A DNA stretch of 64,000 nt from Acidobacteriota bacterium. Its GTDB lineage: Bacteria; Acidobacteriota; Vicinamibacteria; Vicinamibacterales; CAVVIG01. Position 1 is the first letter of the stretch, and every line of letters starts with the position of its first letter. A program made the position numbers and the translations under genes. Positions 35,590-44,283 of this stretch are shown here, in pieces. Under the pieces are notes generated by a model that worked only from the letters and a program-made list of their open reading frames with translations, made no database searches and was not told the DNA's origin. Location of the stretch: NCBI GenBank assembly GCA_003222395.1, contig QHWB01000033.1, forward strand, positions 62,001 through 126,000. Reading direction: 5' to 3'.

Positions 35590-36544
35590 ACACGTCTTCT
35601 CCGACTTCCTCCACTGCCGGGTACGGCGCGTCGATCGCCCACTGCATCGCGCGGTCCATCTCGGCCGCCAGCCCGTCCTGCACGCGATCGAGCTCCGCCT
35701 GCTCGACGATGTGGTCGCCGGTCAGGTACGCCCCGAGGATCTTGATCGGATCCCGCTCCTCCATCCAGCGCTGCTCTTCCTGTTTCGTGCGGTAGTAGTC
35801 GCGGCTGATGTCGCCGACATGATGGCCGCGGAACCGGTACGTATTCGCCAGCACGAACGCCGGCCCTTCGCCCTTCCGCGCGCGATCGACGAGCTTCGAG
35901 CCGACGTCGTACACCGCCCGCACGTTCTGGCCGTCGACCGTCGCCGACTGAATCCCGAATGCCGCAGGACGCGCCACGATTTCGCCGGCCGTCGTCTCGG
36001 TGAAGTGCGTGTACTCGTTGTACAGATTGTTCTCGCACACGTAGACGACCGGCAGCTTCCAGAGCTGCGCCAGGTTCATCGACTCGTACAGCACGCCCTG
36101 CCCGAGCGCGCCTTCACCGAAGAAGCAGACGACGACGCGGCCCTGATTCAGGTATTTCGACGAGTACGCAGCGCCGGTCGCCAGCGCCGCGCTGCCGCCG
36201 ACGATCGCGTTCGCGCCGAGGTTGCCCGTCTCCGGGTCGGCGATGTGCATCGATCCGCCCTTGCCTTTGCAGTATCCGGCTTTCTTCCCGAGCAGCTCGG
36301 CGAACATCAGGTCTGGCGAGGCGCCTTTCGCGAGGCAATGGCCGTGGCCGCGATGCGTGCTCGTGATGTAGTCGTCCTTTCGCAGCGCCTCGCAGACGCC
36401 GACCGCCACCGCTTCCTCGCCGATGTACAAGTGCGCGAGTCCAGGCATCAGCGCGCGCGTATAGAGATCGTTGACCCGCTCCTCGAACAGCCGGATCGCG
36501 AGCATCCGGCGGTACATCTGCAAATAGGCTTCGTTATTTGGCAT
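35582..36544 (-). CDS. 2-oxoacid/acetoin dehydrogenase E1 alpha subunit
   Basis: 320 aa. ThDP-binding E1alpha: MYRRMLAIRLFEERVNDLY, STHRGHGHCLAKG, GKGGSMHIADPETG, GANAIVGGSAALATGAAYS. The ThDP/Mg motif reads GEGALGQG...LPVVYVCENN, with Glu in place of the usual Asp of GDG. Closest in style to acetoin dehydrogenase alpha (AcoA) and pyruvate dehydrogenase alpha. First of the E1alpha-E1beta-M24-E2 set; a strong hairpin at 36559-36584 separates it from the upstream oxidoreductase gene. Confidence 0.9.
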
Positions 36545-36558
36545 GTCGCTCTTGTCGC

Positions 36559-36584
36559 AGGGGACGGCCGCAAGGCCGTCCCCT
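36559..36584. terminator. 11-bp perfect hairpin with GCAA loop at the end of the oxidoreductase gene
   Basis: AGGGGACGGCC, loop GCAA, GGCCGTCCCCT. The hairpin touches the TAG stop (36585-36583) of the upstream oxidoreductase and precedes the E1alpha start by 14 bases. GCAA is a stable GNRA tetraloop in RNA. No T-run follows, so RNA processing or stability is as likely as termination. Same GTAGGGG...CCCC layout as the palindrome in the E2 linker. Confidence 0.7.
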
Positions 36585-37467
36585 ACACGTCGACTCCCGA
36601 TACGCGGGCCAGTGCCTGGAACACCGCCGCGAAATCTCTACCGCCCAGTCCCATCGCCCGCGCGGCGGTCAGCCATTCGTTCACCGCCGCCGTCGTGGGC
36701 AGCGGTACTTCGAGCTGACGCCCCATCTCGAGCGCAAGCTGCACGTCCTTCTGCATCATCGTGACATCGAACCACGCTTCGTCGGGCATCCTGACAACGA
36801 ACGGTCCGCGGTACTGGATCATCGGCGATCCGGCGACGCTCGTCGCGATCACGTCCACGGCGGTCTCGCGCGCGATGCCGCTCTTCTCGGCGAGGAGCAC
36901 GCCCTCGGAAAACGCGAGCATCTGCACGGCAAGGCTCAGGTTGGTCGCGATCTTCATCGAGACCGCGAGGCCGTTTCCTCCGACGTAGGTGACTTTCGGT
37001 CCGACGTCCTCGAGCAGCAGCGGTCTGACGCGATCGAACGTCGCCCGTTCGCCGCCGACCATGATCGAGAGCTTGCCGGCCTCCAGCGTCGAGACGCTGC
37101 CCGACACCGGCGCGTCGACCATGTCCGCGCCCTGCTCGCGCACCTTCGCCGCGACGGCGCGGCTGAGCGCCGGGCTGACCGTGCTCATGTCGATGACGAT
37201 CTTCTCCGGCGCGAGGCCCGCCACGAATCCATTCGGTCCGTTCGCGACCGCGCCAAGCGCGTTCGAGTTCGCCACCATCACGAACACGACGTCGGCGCGC
37301 TCGGCGACTTCTCTCGGCGTGTCGGCGAGCATGAGCCCTTTGTCGACGAGCCACTGCGCTTTCGCGCGCGTGCGGTTGTAGCCGACGAGGCGGTGGCCCT
37401 TCGCCATCAGGCGGCTCGCCATCCGTCCGCCCATCACGCCAAGGCCGATGTACCCGAGGTTCGCCAT
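36583..37467 (-). CDS. NAD(P)-dependent beta-hydroxyacid dehydrogenase (3-hydroxyisobutyrate dehydrogenase-like)
   Basis: 294 aa, the family's usual length. Rossmann motif GYIGLGVMGGRMASRL, then VGYNRTRAKA, DMSTVSPAL, substrate-binding DAPVSGSVSTLEAG-type loop (here DAPVSGSVSTLEAGKL), and catalytic Lys in VSMKIATNLSLA. It reduces or oxidises small beta-hydroxyacids such as 3-hydroxyisobutyrate or tartronate semialdehyde; which one is unknown. Same direction as the E1alpha gene 38 bases downstream. Start ATG 37465-37467 begins the Rossmann fold directly. Confidence 0.9.
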   Translation of the reverse strand: MANLGYIGLGVMGGRMASRLMAKGHRLVGYNRTRAKAQWLVDKGLMLADTPREVAERADVVFVMVANSNALGAVANGPNGFVAGLAPEKIVIDMSTVSPALSRAVAAKVREQGADMVDAPVSGSVSTLEAGKLSIMVGGERATFDRVRPLLLEDVGPKVTYVGGNGLAVSMKIATNLSLAVQMLAFSEGVLLAEKSGIARETAVDVIATSVAGSPMIQYRGPFVVRMPDEAWFDVTMMQKDVQLALEMGRQLEVPLPTTAAVNEWLTAARAMGLGGRDFAAVFQALARVSGVDV

Positions 37468-37523
37468 CGCAGCGTCGTGTTTTATACACCAAACGGTACG
37501 GGGACCTGAGCGACAATGCCGGC

Positions 37524-38159
37524 GTGAGCTCGGCAGAAGCATCGAGCGACGATCTCGATTCCGAACGACTCGCCATCCGCACCGTCGTCGACAACTGGGT
37601 GCTGTGGCGCGACTCCGGCGATTGGGATCGCTTCGCGACCGTGTGGCACGACGGCTGGATGAGCGCGACGTGGTTTCAGGGGTCGGCGCGCGAGTTCATC
37701 GCCGCGAGCCGCGAGGCGTTCGAGCGCGGCGTGCGGATTCTGCACGTGCTCGGCGGATCGACGTGCGACATTGCCGGCAACCGCGCAATCGCGCAGACGC
37801 GGATGACGATCAATCAGCGCGCGCCCGTCGACGGCGTGCTCGTCGACGTCGCGTGCATCGGACGGTTCTACGATTTCTTCGAGAAGCGCGCGGGCCGGTG
37901 GGCCATCGTGCGGCGACAGCCGGTCTACGAGATGGATCGCCTCGATCCGGTCGACCCGTCCGCGCGGATCACGCTCGACGGTGCGCTCCTGAACCGGTTT
38001 CCCGAAGGGTACCGGCATCTGGCGTATCTGCAAACGAAGAACGGGTTCGATGTCAGGGGCGGCCTCCCGGGACTGCGCGGCGAGGCGGTCGAGAAGCTAT
38101 ACGCCGAAGGCCGCGCATGGCTCGCCGGCGCGAATCAACCGGTTGGCAAAATCGTGTGA
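37524..38159 (+). CDS. SnoaL-like/NTF2-family protein
   Basis: 211 aa from GTG 37524. An NTF2-like barrel: ERLAIRTVVDNWVLWRDSGD, WDRFATVWHDGWMSATWFQG, FYDFFEKRAGRWAIVRRQPV. The C-terminal 60 residues (PEGYRHLAYLQTKNGFDV) extend beyond the basic fold. Such proteins include limonene-1,2-epoxide hydrolase-like and dehydratase enzymes; no specific reaction can be assigned. It stands alone, divergent from the dehydrogenase and ending 4 bases before the convergent hydrolase gene. Confidence 0.78.
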   Translation: MSSAEASSDDLDSERLAIRTVVDNWVLWRDSGDWDRFATVWHDGWMSATWFQGSAREFIAASREAFERGVRILHVLGGSTCDIAGNRAIAQTRMTINQRAPVDGVLVDVACIGRFYDFFEKRAGRWAIVRRQPVYEMDRLDPVDPSARITLDGALLNRFPEGYRHLAYLQTKNGFDVRGGLPGLRGEAVEKLYAEGRAWLAGANQPVGKIV

Positions 38160-38163
38160 TTAC

Positions 38164-40308
38164 TCACGACTTTGCCGAAAGCTTCTGCTCGATCCAGCCG
38201 CGGATGGCGTCGAAGACCTGGCGGCGGTTGTTCTCGAGCATCATGAAATGTCCGTTGCCGAGGATGCCGCGATCCTTCAGTTGAAGATCTTCGGCGTCGC
38301 AGCCAGCCTGTCTGAGCGACGCGACGAGCACCGGCCCCTGCGTCCGTCCCGATTTCTCCGCGGTGACGTACGCGATCGGAATGCCCTGGAGATTTTTCGG
38401 GTCGGGCGGCGCGCCGCCCCCTTCGACGCACACGATCGCCTTGACGAGCTTCGGCCGCTCGTTCGCGGTGAGCCAGCCGAAGGGACCGCCCGCCGAGTGC
38501 GTCTGCACGATCGCCGGACCGATCTTGTCGACGAGCTCCGCGCCGCGGCTCGCCCACAGCCGCTGCGCCAGCGCCTGATCCTGCGGTGCGCCGTTCTGGT
38601 TCGCCATCAGCTGATCGACGATCGGATCGCCGATGTCGCCGGTGCCGGACCATTGACGATTCGGTCCGACCGTCGCCCGCTTCAAATCCCCTACGAGTCC
38701 CGAGTACGTCGGCTGAGGACCGATCGGCCCGAGCGCGTCGGGATGATACGGGGATCGCCCGTGACCCGGACGATCGACGAGGTACACGCGATATCCTTCC
38801 TGCGCGTAATAGTGCGCCCACCCGGCGAGCCCGTCACCCGATCCCATGTAGTGCAGCATCTGTCCGGTGCCGCCGTGCACGAGGATGACAGGGTACGGAT
38901 GCCGGACTTGCGCCGGCACGAGGTACTGCACGTACATCTGTCCGCTGATGATCGTCCCGTACGGCATCGTCTTGTGCTCGGTGCCGACCCAGAAGAAGCC
39001 CTGGTCGGCGAGGTTCATCGCCGTCGAGTCTCTCTTCTTCGCGCCGTCCGGCGCGGCGCTCGCGCGCGCGGCGGACTCCGGCACGTTCTTCTGAATCCAC
39101 TCGAGGATCGGCTGAAGCACCTGCCGGTTGTTCTTCTCGATCATCATCATGTGGCCGTTGCCGTGGATACCGTGATCGACGAGCCGCAGCTCCTCCGCCT
39201 TGCAGCCCGCCTGTTTCAGAAATGCGACGGCGCCGGGATTTCCCGGGGATGCGAACGATGCTTCGGCCGTGACGATCGCGATCGGAATCGTCTGAAGGTT
39301 TTTGAGTTTTCGGGCAGGTTCCTCCTGCAGCCGGTACGGCTGCACGCCCGCCTCGGTCGGCGTGACGACGCGCGTTTTGATCTCCGACGGATCCAACACC
39401 GGCGGCTCGTACGCGACGGGGATAGACGAGAGACCCCAGATGTTCTGACCGTTGAACGGCGTGCCGCCGCCTTCGATGCAGACAATGCCTTTCACGAGGT
39501 TCGGTCGAACTTCGGCCACGAGCCAGCCAAATGGCCCGCCGGCGGAGTGCGTCATGATGATTGCCGGACCGATCTTGTCCAGCAGCATCGCGCCGCGCTG
39601 TCGCCACACCATGTGCGCCGTTTCCGCTCCGGCCGCAACGCCGCCGTCAACCGGTGGCGGCGGCGGTGGGGCTGGCGGCGGCGCACCCGGCACGCCGCTG
39701 CCGCCCGCATAGCTGCCGCCCTGCGACGCAACCATCTGATCGAGATCCGGCGATCCCACTTCGCCGCTGCCCGGCCACTGATTGTGAAGCTGGCGATATG
39801 CGTTGACGGCAGGCCGCGCTCGGTTGGGCGGCGTGAACTGTCCCGACATCGCTTCGAGCGTCAACGTCTGCTGCGGGAACGGGCCGTCGAGATCGGGATG
39901 AAACGGCGAACGGCCGTGTCCCGGACGATCGACGACGTACACGCGGAACCCCGCCTGAAGCAGATACGTGACCCAGCCCGGACGTCCGTCTGGCGTGCCC
40001 ATCCAATCGGTGCCCTGGCCGCCGCCGCCGTGGACGAGCACCATCGCGTACGGATGCCGCACCCGCGTCGGAACCCAGTACTCGACGTACATCTGCCTGC
40101 CGCTGACGACGGTGCCGCGCGCGAGACGAGCCTGCTCGACGCCGACCCAGAAATAGCTCCACTCGGCGAGATCGAGCACACGATCGGACGGCGCGTCGCT
40201 CTGCGCGAAGAGTGAAGAGGCTTCGCCGGCAACTGTGACGCGACGAAGCAAAGTGGATGCTGATGCACCGAGGATGGCGGTGCGCCGCAGGAAGTCGCGC
40301 CGTTCCAT
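38164..40308 (-). CDS. Tandem two-domain exported alpha/beta hydrolase
   Basis: 714 aa with a twin-arginine signal (MERRDFLRRTAILGASAST). Two homologous esterase domains follow, about residues 45-420 and 440-710. Each has SYFWVGVE or GFFWVGTE, MYV(E/Q)Y, a VHGG oxyanion strand, YRVYLVDRPGHGRSP-type loop, nucleophile THSAGGPFGW, and GNGH with a His followed by an NNRQV helix. Domain 1 has an extra Pro-rich insert (GAPPPAPPPPPPVDGG). Both appear intact. It resembles the exported DUF-type esterases of Acidobacteria; substrate unknown. Confidence 0.85.
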   Translation of the reverse strand: MERRDFLRRTAILGASASTLLRRVTVAGEASSLFAQSDAPSDRVLDLAEWSYFWVGVEQARLARGTVVSGRQMYVEYWVPTRVRHPYAMVLVHGGGGQGTDWMGTPDGRPGWVTYLLQAGFRVYVVDRPGHGRSPFHPDLDGPFPQQTLTLEAMSGQFTPPNRARPAVNAYRQLHNQWPGSGEVGSPDLDQMVASQGGSYAGGSGVPGAPPPAPPPPPPVDGGVAAGAETAHMVWRQRGAMLLDKIGPAIIMTHSAGGPFGWLVAEVRPNLVKGIVCIEGGGTPFNGQNIWGLSSIPVAYEPPVLDPSEIKTRVVTPTEAGVQPYRLQEEPARKLKNLQTIPIAIVTAEASFASPGNPGAVAFLKQAGCKAEELRLVDHGIHGNGHMMMIEKNNRQVLQPILEWIQKNVPESAARASAAPDGAKKRDSTAMNLADQGFFWVGTEHKTMPYGTIISGQMYVQYLVPAQVRHPYPVILVHGGTGQMLHYMGSGDGLAGWAHYYAQEGYRVYLVDRPGHGRSPYHPDALGPIGPQPTYSGLVGDLKRATVGPNRQWSGTGDIGDPIVDQLMANQNGAPQDQALAQRLWASRGAELVDKIGPAIVQTHSAGGPFGWLTANERPKLVKAIVCVEGGGAPPDPKNLQGIPIAYVTAEKSGRTQGPVLVASLRQAGCDAEDLQLKDRGILGNGHFMMLENNRRQVFDAIRGWIEQKLSAKS

Positions 40309-40407
40309 TGAGACGCCTCCCGTCGAAGGACCGCGGTCGGGGGGAATGCCGCGGGGCCGCCGAGTCTAACATACAATGGCGCGCACCACGGACCGCGGAG
40401 AACGCGC

Positions 40408-41295
40408 ATGGCCATCACGTCCACGCATCGAAGCACGACCGAAGAGGACATCACCGCTGAAGTGCTGCGGCGGTTCGAGAGCACGCCCGACGCGCGCCTG
40501 CGCGAGATCATGCTCGCGCTCGTCCGACACCTGCACCGCTTCGTCAAAGAGGTGAACCTGACGGAGCGCGAGTGGTTCGACGCCGTTCAGTTCCTCACCG
40601 AAACGGGCCGCATGTGCGACGACAAGCGGCAGGAATTCATCCTGCTGTCCGACACGCTCGGCGTCTCGATGGTGGTGGACCTGATCAACCATCGCAAGCC
40701 GGAAGGCGCGACCGAATCGACGGTGTTCGGACCGTTTCACCGCGAGGGCGCGCCGGAGATGGCGGCGGGCGGCAACATCGCGCCGCGCGATTCAGGCGGC
40801 ACGCCGATGCTCGTCAGCGGACGCGTGCGCGATCTCGGCGGGCGGCCGATCGCCGGTGCGAAGCTCGACGTGTGGCAGGCCGACTCGAGCGGCTTGTACG
40901 ACTCGCAGTACGTCGACGGCGGTGAGCTGCACATGCGGGGCGTGTTTCACACCGATGACGAGGGACGTTACCTCGTGCGAACCGTCCGTCCCGTGTATTA
41001 CGCCATCCCGCACGACGGTCCCGTTGGACGGATGCTGCGCGCGACCGGTCGCCATCCGTGGCGGCCGGCGCACGTTCATTTCGTCGTCTCGGCGGATGGC
41101 TGCGAGCCGGTGACGACGCACATCTTCGACGACAGCGATCCGTATCTGGAGTCGGACACCGTGTTTGCCGTGAAGGATTCGCTGATTTGCCACTTCGTGC
41201 GGCACGAGGAGACGGACGATCGGGCCCGGGCGCTCGCGATCGATCCGCCGTTCTACTCCGTCGAATTCGATTTCGTGTTGAAGCCGCGCAGCTGA
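40408..41295 (+). CDS. Intradiol ring-cleavage dioxygenase (hydroxyquinol/catechol 1,2-dioxygenase type)
   Basis: 295 aa with the N-terminal helical linker domain of catechol-type enzymes (residues 15-105) and a beta-sandwich core. Predicted Fe(III) ligands: Tyr164 (SSGLYDSQY), Tyr198 (YYAIPHDGPVG), His222 and His224 (RPAHVHF). The same positions are ligands in known catechol 1,2-dioxygenases. With the HpaB-like monooxygenase and maleylacetate reductase nearby, cleavage of hydroxyquinol to maleylacetate is the best guess. Start of a rightward operon. Confidence 0.9.
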   Translation: MAITSTHRSTTEEDITAEVLRRFESTPDARLREIMLALVRHLHRFVKEVNLTEREWFDAVQFLTETGRMCDDKRQEFILLSDTLGVSMVVDLINHRKPEGATESTVFGPFHREGAPEMAAGGNIAPRDSGGTPMLVSGRVRDLGGRPIAGAKLDVWQADSSGLYDSQYVDGGELHMRGVFHTDDEGRYLVRTVRPVYYAIPHDGPVGRMLRATGRHPWRPAHVHFVVSADGCEPVTTHIFDDSDPYLESDTVFAVKDSLICHFVRHEETDDRARALAIDPPFYSVEFDFVLKPRS

Positions 41296-41308
41296 TACGA
41301 GCGAGTCG

Positions 41309-42190
41309 ATGCATTACGTCGGGAAGTTCGAGGACAGCGCGCTTGCGCCGCATTCGCGCTACGCGGGGCGCAGCGACGGCTACGCCGAAGCCGCCCTCGT
41401 GAACGACCGGACCGGCTCCGTCCACACCGGTCTCGACGTCAGCGCGCTCGCGGTCAACGGTCACGTGTCCCCTCATGTGCACTCGTTCGAAGAAGGGTTC
41501 TACGTCCTCGCAGGCCGCGCTGAGTTGACCATCGAAGGCAGAACGTATCGTCTGGGTCCGGGCGACTTCGGCGCGCTGAAGGTCGGCACACAGCACGCCT
41601 GGCGGAACAGGGGCAACGAACCAGCACGATGGCTGCAGATGGCGGCGCCGCAGCCGAAGCCCATCGGCCGCGAACGTGACACATTTTTTCCGACGCCGAC
41701 CTCGACTCCGATACCCGCGCCGACACCGACTCTGACACCGGCCGACGCGGCGGCGCACGGCGATTTGCTCGGCCACTTCGACTCGAGCCAGATTCCGCGG
41801 ACAGACGAGGGACGCCAGACGAGCGGCGGCCTGCAGGGCGTGTTCCTCAAGTGGATGATCGACGAGAAGCTGGGCGCGCGCCATCACCGCATGCTGTTCA
41901 TCGAGTATCAGCCCGGCGTCAGCATCGGCCTCCACGATCACACGTTCGAGGAGTCGTACTTCATCCTGAGCGGTGAAGTCGAAGCCACGCTCGACGGCCG
42001 CACATATCTGGCGAAGGCGGGCAGCGTGCTGTGGACCGGCGTCGGCTGCGTCCACGCGTTCGCGAACGTCGGCCGCGAGCCGGTGCGCTGGCTGGAAACG
42101 TTCTCGCCCCAGCCGCCGGCGGAGAACGTGTTTCGATTCGTCGCCGAATGGGAGCAACGAGCCAAAGAGCTGGAAGGACAACCATCATGA
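41309..42190 (+). CDS. Bicupin protein, possible ring-cleavage or metabolic accessory enzyme
   Basis: 293 aa, two cupin domains of about 115 residues. Cupin 1 has [19 protein letters not shown] and [14 protein letters not shown]; cupin 2 has [20 protein letters not shown] and [14 protein letters not shown]. Both keep His/Glu metal ligands. A Pro-Thr linker (residues 128-146) is encoded by a GACACCG-type repeat. It lies between the intradiol dioxygenase and the monooxygenase, overlapping the latter by ATGA, so it belongs to the same aromatic pathway. Its reaction is unknown. Confidence 0.8.
   Translation: MHYVGKFEDSALAPHSRYAGRSDGYAEAALVNDRTGSVHTGLDVSALAVNGHVSPHVHSFEEGFYVLAGRAELTIEGRTYRLGPGDFGALKVGTQHAWRNRGNEPARWLQMAAPQPKPIGRERDTFFPTPTSTPIPAPTPTLTPADAAAHGDLLGHFDSSQIPRTDEGRQTSGGLQGVFLKWMIDEKLGARHHRMLFIEYQPGVSIGLHDHTFEESYFILSGEVEATLDGRTYLAKAGSVLWTGVGCVHAFANVGREPVRWLETFSPQPPAENVFRFVAEWEQRAKELEGQPS
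41690..41746 (+). repeat. Short GACNCCGAC repeat encoding the bicupin linker
   Basis: Degenerate CCGACGCCGACCTCGACTCC and CCGACACCGACTCTGACACC units follow each other in frame. They yield the [17 protein letters not shown] stretch between the two cupins. Confidence 0.7.
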
Positions 42191-43749
42191 CGGTTCAAGG
42201 CGCGGCGCGGACGCGACCGCTCACCGGCGCGGAATACCTCGAGAGCCTGCGCGACGGCCGCGAGATCTGGATCTACGGCGAACGCGTCAAGGACGTCACC
42301 ACGCATCCGGCGTTTCGAAACACGGTGCGGATGATCGCCCGGCTGTACGACGCGCTCCACGATCCCGCGCGCAAGCCGATTCTCACGACCGGCACCGATA
42401 CGGGCAGCGGCGGCTACACACACCGCTTCTACCAGGGCTCCAGGAACGCCGACGATCTCGTCGCCGCCCGCGACGCCATCGCCGAGTGGGCGCGTGTCTC
42501 GTACGGATGGATTGGCCGCAGCCCCGACTACAAGGCGGCGTTCATGGCGACGCTCGGCGCGAACTCCGCGTTCTATGCGCCGTACGAGGCCAACGCGAAG
42601 CGCTGGTACACGGAGGCTCAGGAACAGGTCGCCTTCGTCAACCACGCCATCGTCAACCCACCGGTCGATCGCGATCGGCCGCTCGACGAAGTCAAAGACG
42701 TCTACATGCACGTCGAGGAGGAAACCGACGCCGGTCTGGTAGTGAGCGGCGCGAAAGTCGTCGCGACGACCTCGACCCTGACGCACCTGAACTTCATCGC
42801 GAACAACGGCGCACTGCCGATCAGGACGAAGCCGTTCGCGTTCGTGTGCATCGTGCCGACCGCCGCGCCCGGCGTAAAGCTGTTCTGCCGGCCATCCTAC
42901 GAGATGACCGCGGAGGTGATGGGCACGCCGTTCGACTATCCGCTGTCGAGCCGCATGGACGAGAACGACTCGATCCTCGTCTTCGACAAGGTGTTCGTGC
43001 CGTGGGAGAACGTGTTCGCGTACGCCGACATCGACAAGGTGAACAACTTCTTCCCGCGATCGGGTTTCCTGCCGCGCTTCATGTTCCAGGGGTGCACGCG
43101 GCTCGCGGTGAAGATGGACTTCCTCGCGGGGCTGCTGCTGAAGGCGGTCGAAGCGACCGGCGCCAAGGACTTCCGCGGCGTGCAGGCGCAGGTCGGCGAA
43201 GTGCTCGCATGGCGGAATCTGTTCTGGGCGCTCACCGACGCGATGGCGCGCAACCCGATGCCGTGGACCGAAGGCTACGTGCTGCCGAACATCGAGGCCG
43301 GACTCGCCTACCGCGTGATGGCGAGCCTTGCGTACCCGAAAGTCAAAGAGATCATCGAGAACACGCTGGCCAGCGCGCTCATCTACCTGCCGTCGAGCGC
43401 GCTCGACTTCAAGGTGCCGGCGCTCCGTCCGTACCTCGATCAGTTCGTGCGCGGCTCCGGCGGCTATACGGCCGAACAGCGCGTGAAGCTGATCAAACTG
43501 CTGTGGGACGCGATCGGCAGCGAGTTCGGCGGCCGCCACGAGCTGTACGAGCGGAACTACTTCGGCAACCACGAAAGCATCCGCTTCGAGGTGCTGATGG
43601 CGGCGGAGATGATGGGCGCGGCCGCGCGCTACAAGGGCTTCGCGGAGACGTGCATGGCCGAGTACGACCTGGACGGATGGCGCGTGCCGGATCTGATCAA
43701 CGCGACCGACGTCAGCGTCATCATGAAGAGCTTCCTGCAGCAGCAGTAG
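42187..43749 (+). CDS. 4-hydroxyphenylacetate 3-hydroxylase (HpaB) family monooxygenase, large component
   Basis: 520 aa, the normal length for HpaB-type FADH2-dependent hydroxylases. Recognisable stretches: [35 protein letters not shown], acyl-CoA-dehydrogenase-like [20 protein letters not shown], and [20 protein letters not shown]. These two-component enzymes hydroxylate phenols, and some dehalogenate chlorophenols (TftD, HadA). The reductase follows 4 bases downstream. In this operon it would supply the trihydroxybenzene for the intradiol dioxygenase. Confidence 0.9.
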   Translation: MTVQGAARTRPLTGAEYLESLRDGREIWIYGERVKDVTTHPAFRNTVRMIARLYDALHDPARKPILTTGTDTGSGGYTHRFYQGSRNADDLVAARDAIAEWARVSYGWIGRSPDYKAAFMATLGANSAFYAPYEANAKRWYTEAQEQVAFVNHAIVNPPVDRDRPLDEVKDVYMHVEEETDAGLVVSGAKVVATTSTLTHLNFIANNGALPIRTKPFAFVCIVPTAAPGVKLFCRPSYEMTAEVMGTPFDYPLSSRMDENDSILVFDKVFVPWENVFAYADIDKVNNFFPRSGFLPRFMFQGCTRLAVKMDFLAGLLLKAVEATGAKDFRGVQAQVGEVLAWRNLFWALTDAMARNPMPWTEGYVLPNIEAGLAYRVMASLAYPKVKEIIENTLASALIYLPSSALDFKVPALRPYLDQFVRGSGGYTAEQRVKLIKLLWDAIGSEFGGRHELYERNYFGNHESIRFEVLMAAEMMGAAARYKGFAETCMAEYDLDGWRVPDLINATDVSVIMKSFLQQQ

Positions 43750-43753
43750 GCCG

Positions 43754-44281
43754 ATGGCGATGGACAAGCGCGAGTTTCGCCAGACGGCCGGCCGCTTCGT
43801 CACCGGCGTCGCCGTCATCGTCACCGAAATCGACGGCGAGATTCGCGCGATGACCGCGAACTCGTTCACGTCGCTGTCGCTCGAACCGCCGCTCGTGCTC
43901 TTCTGCGTCGGCCAGGCGACGAAGACCGGCCAGGTGATTCACTCCGCGTCCGGATTCTCGGTCAACATCCTCAGCCACGATCAACAGGCGCTGTCGACGT
44001 ACTTCGCGGGTGGATGGACAGAAGCGCAGCCGCCGTACTTCCGCTTCGTCCGCTGGACCGGGGGGCCGCGGCTCGAAGGATGCGCCGCCGCGCTCGGCTG
44101 CGGCATCCATTCGATTCAGGAAGGCGGCGACCACTTCATCGTGATCGGGCGCGTGCTCGAACTGCATCGGGGCGACGAATCGTGTCCGCCGCTCGTGTTC
44201 TTCGGCGGCCGCTACACGACGATTCGCGCGCCGACCCACGCCGAAAACGTCGACCTCACGTACTTGATCAGCGGGTTCTGA
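43754..44281 (+). CDS. Flavin reductase (HpaC-like), small component of the monooxygenase
   Basis: 175 aa. FMN-binding split-barrel: FRQTAGRFVTGVAVIVTE, MTANSFTSLSLEPPLVLFCV, FSVNILSHDQQALSTYFAGG, and a late GDHFIVIGRVLEL with GGRYTTI. It reduces FAD/FMN with NAD(P)H for the HpaB-like oxygenase encoded 4 bases upstream. The stop is 2 bases before the GTG of the phosphatase gene, so that gene is in the same transcript. Confidence 0.9.
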   Translation: MAMDKREFRQTAGRFVTGVAVIVTEIDGEIRAMTANSFTSLSLEPPLVLFCVGQATKTGQVIHSASGFSVNILSHDQQALSTYFAGGWTEAQPPYFRFVRWTGGPRLEGCAAALGCGIHSIQEGGDHFIVIGRVLELHRGDESCPPLVFFGGRYTTIRAPTHAENVDLTYLISGF

Positions 44282-44283
44282 CA

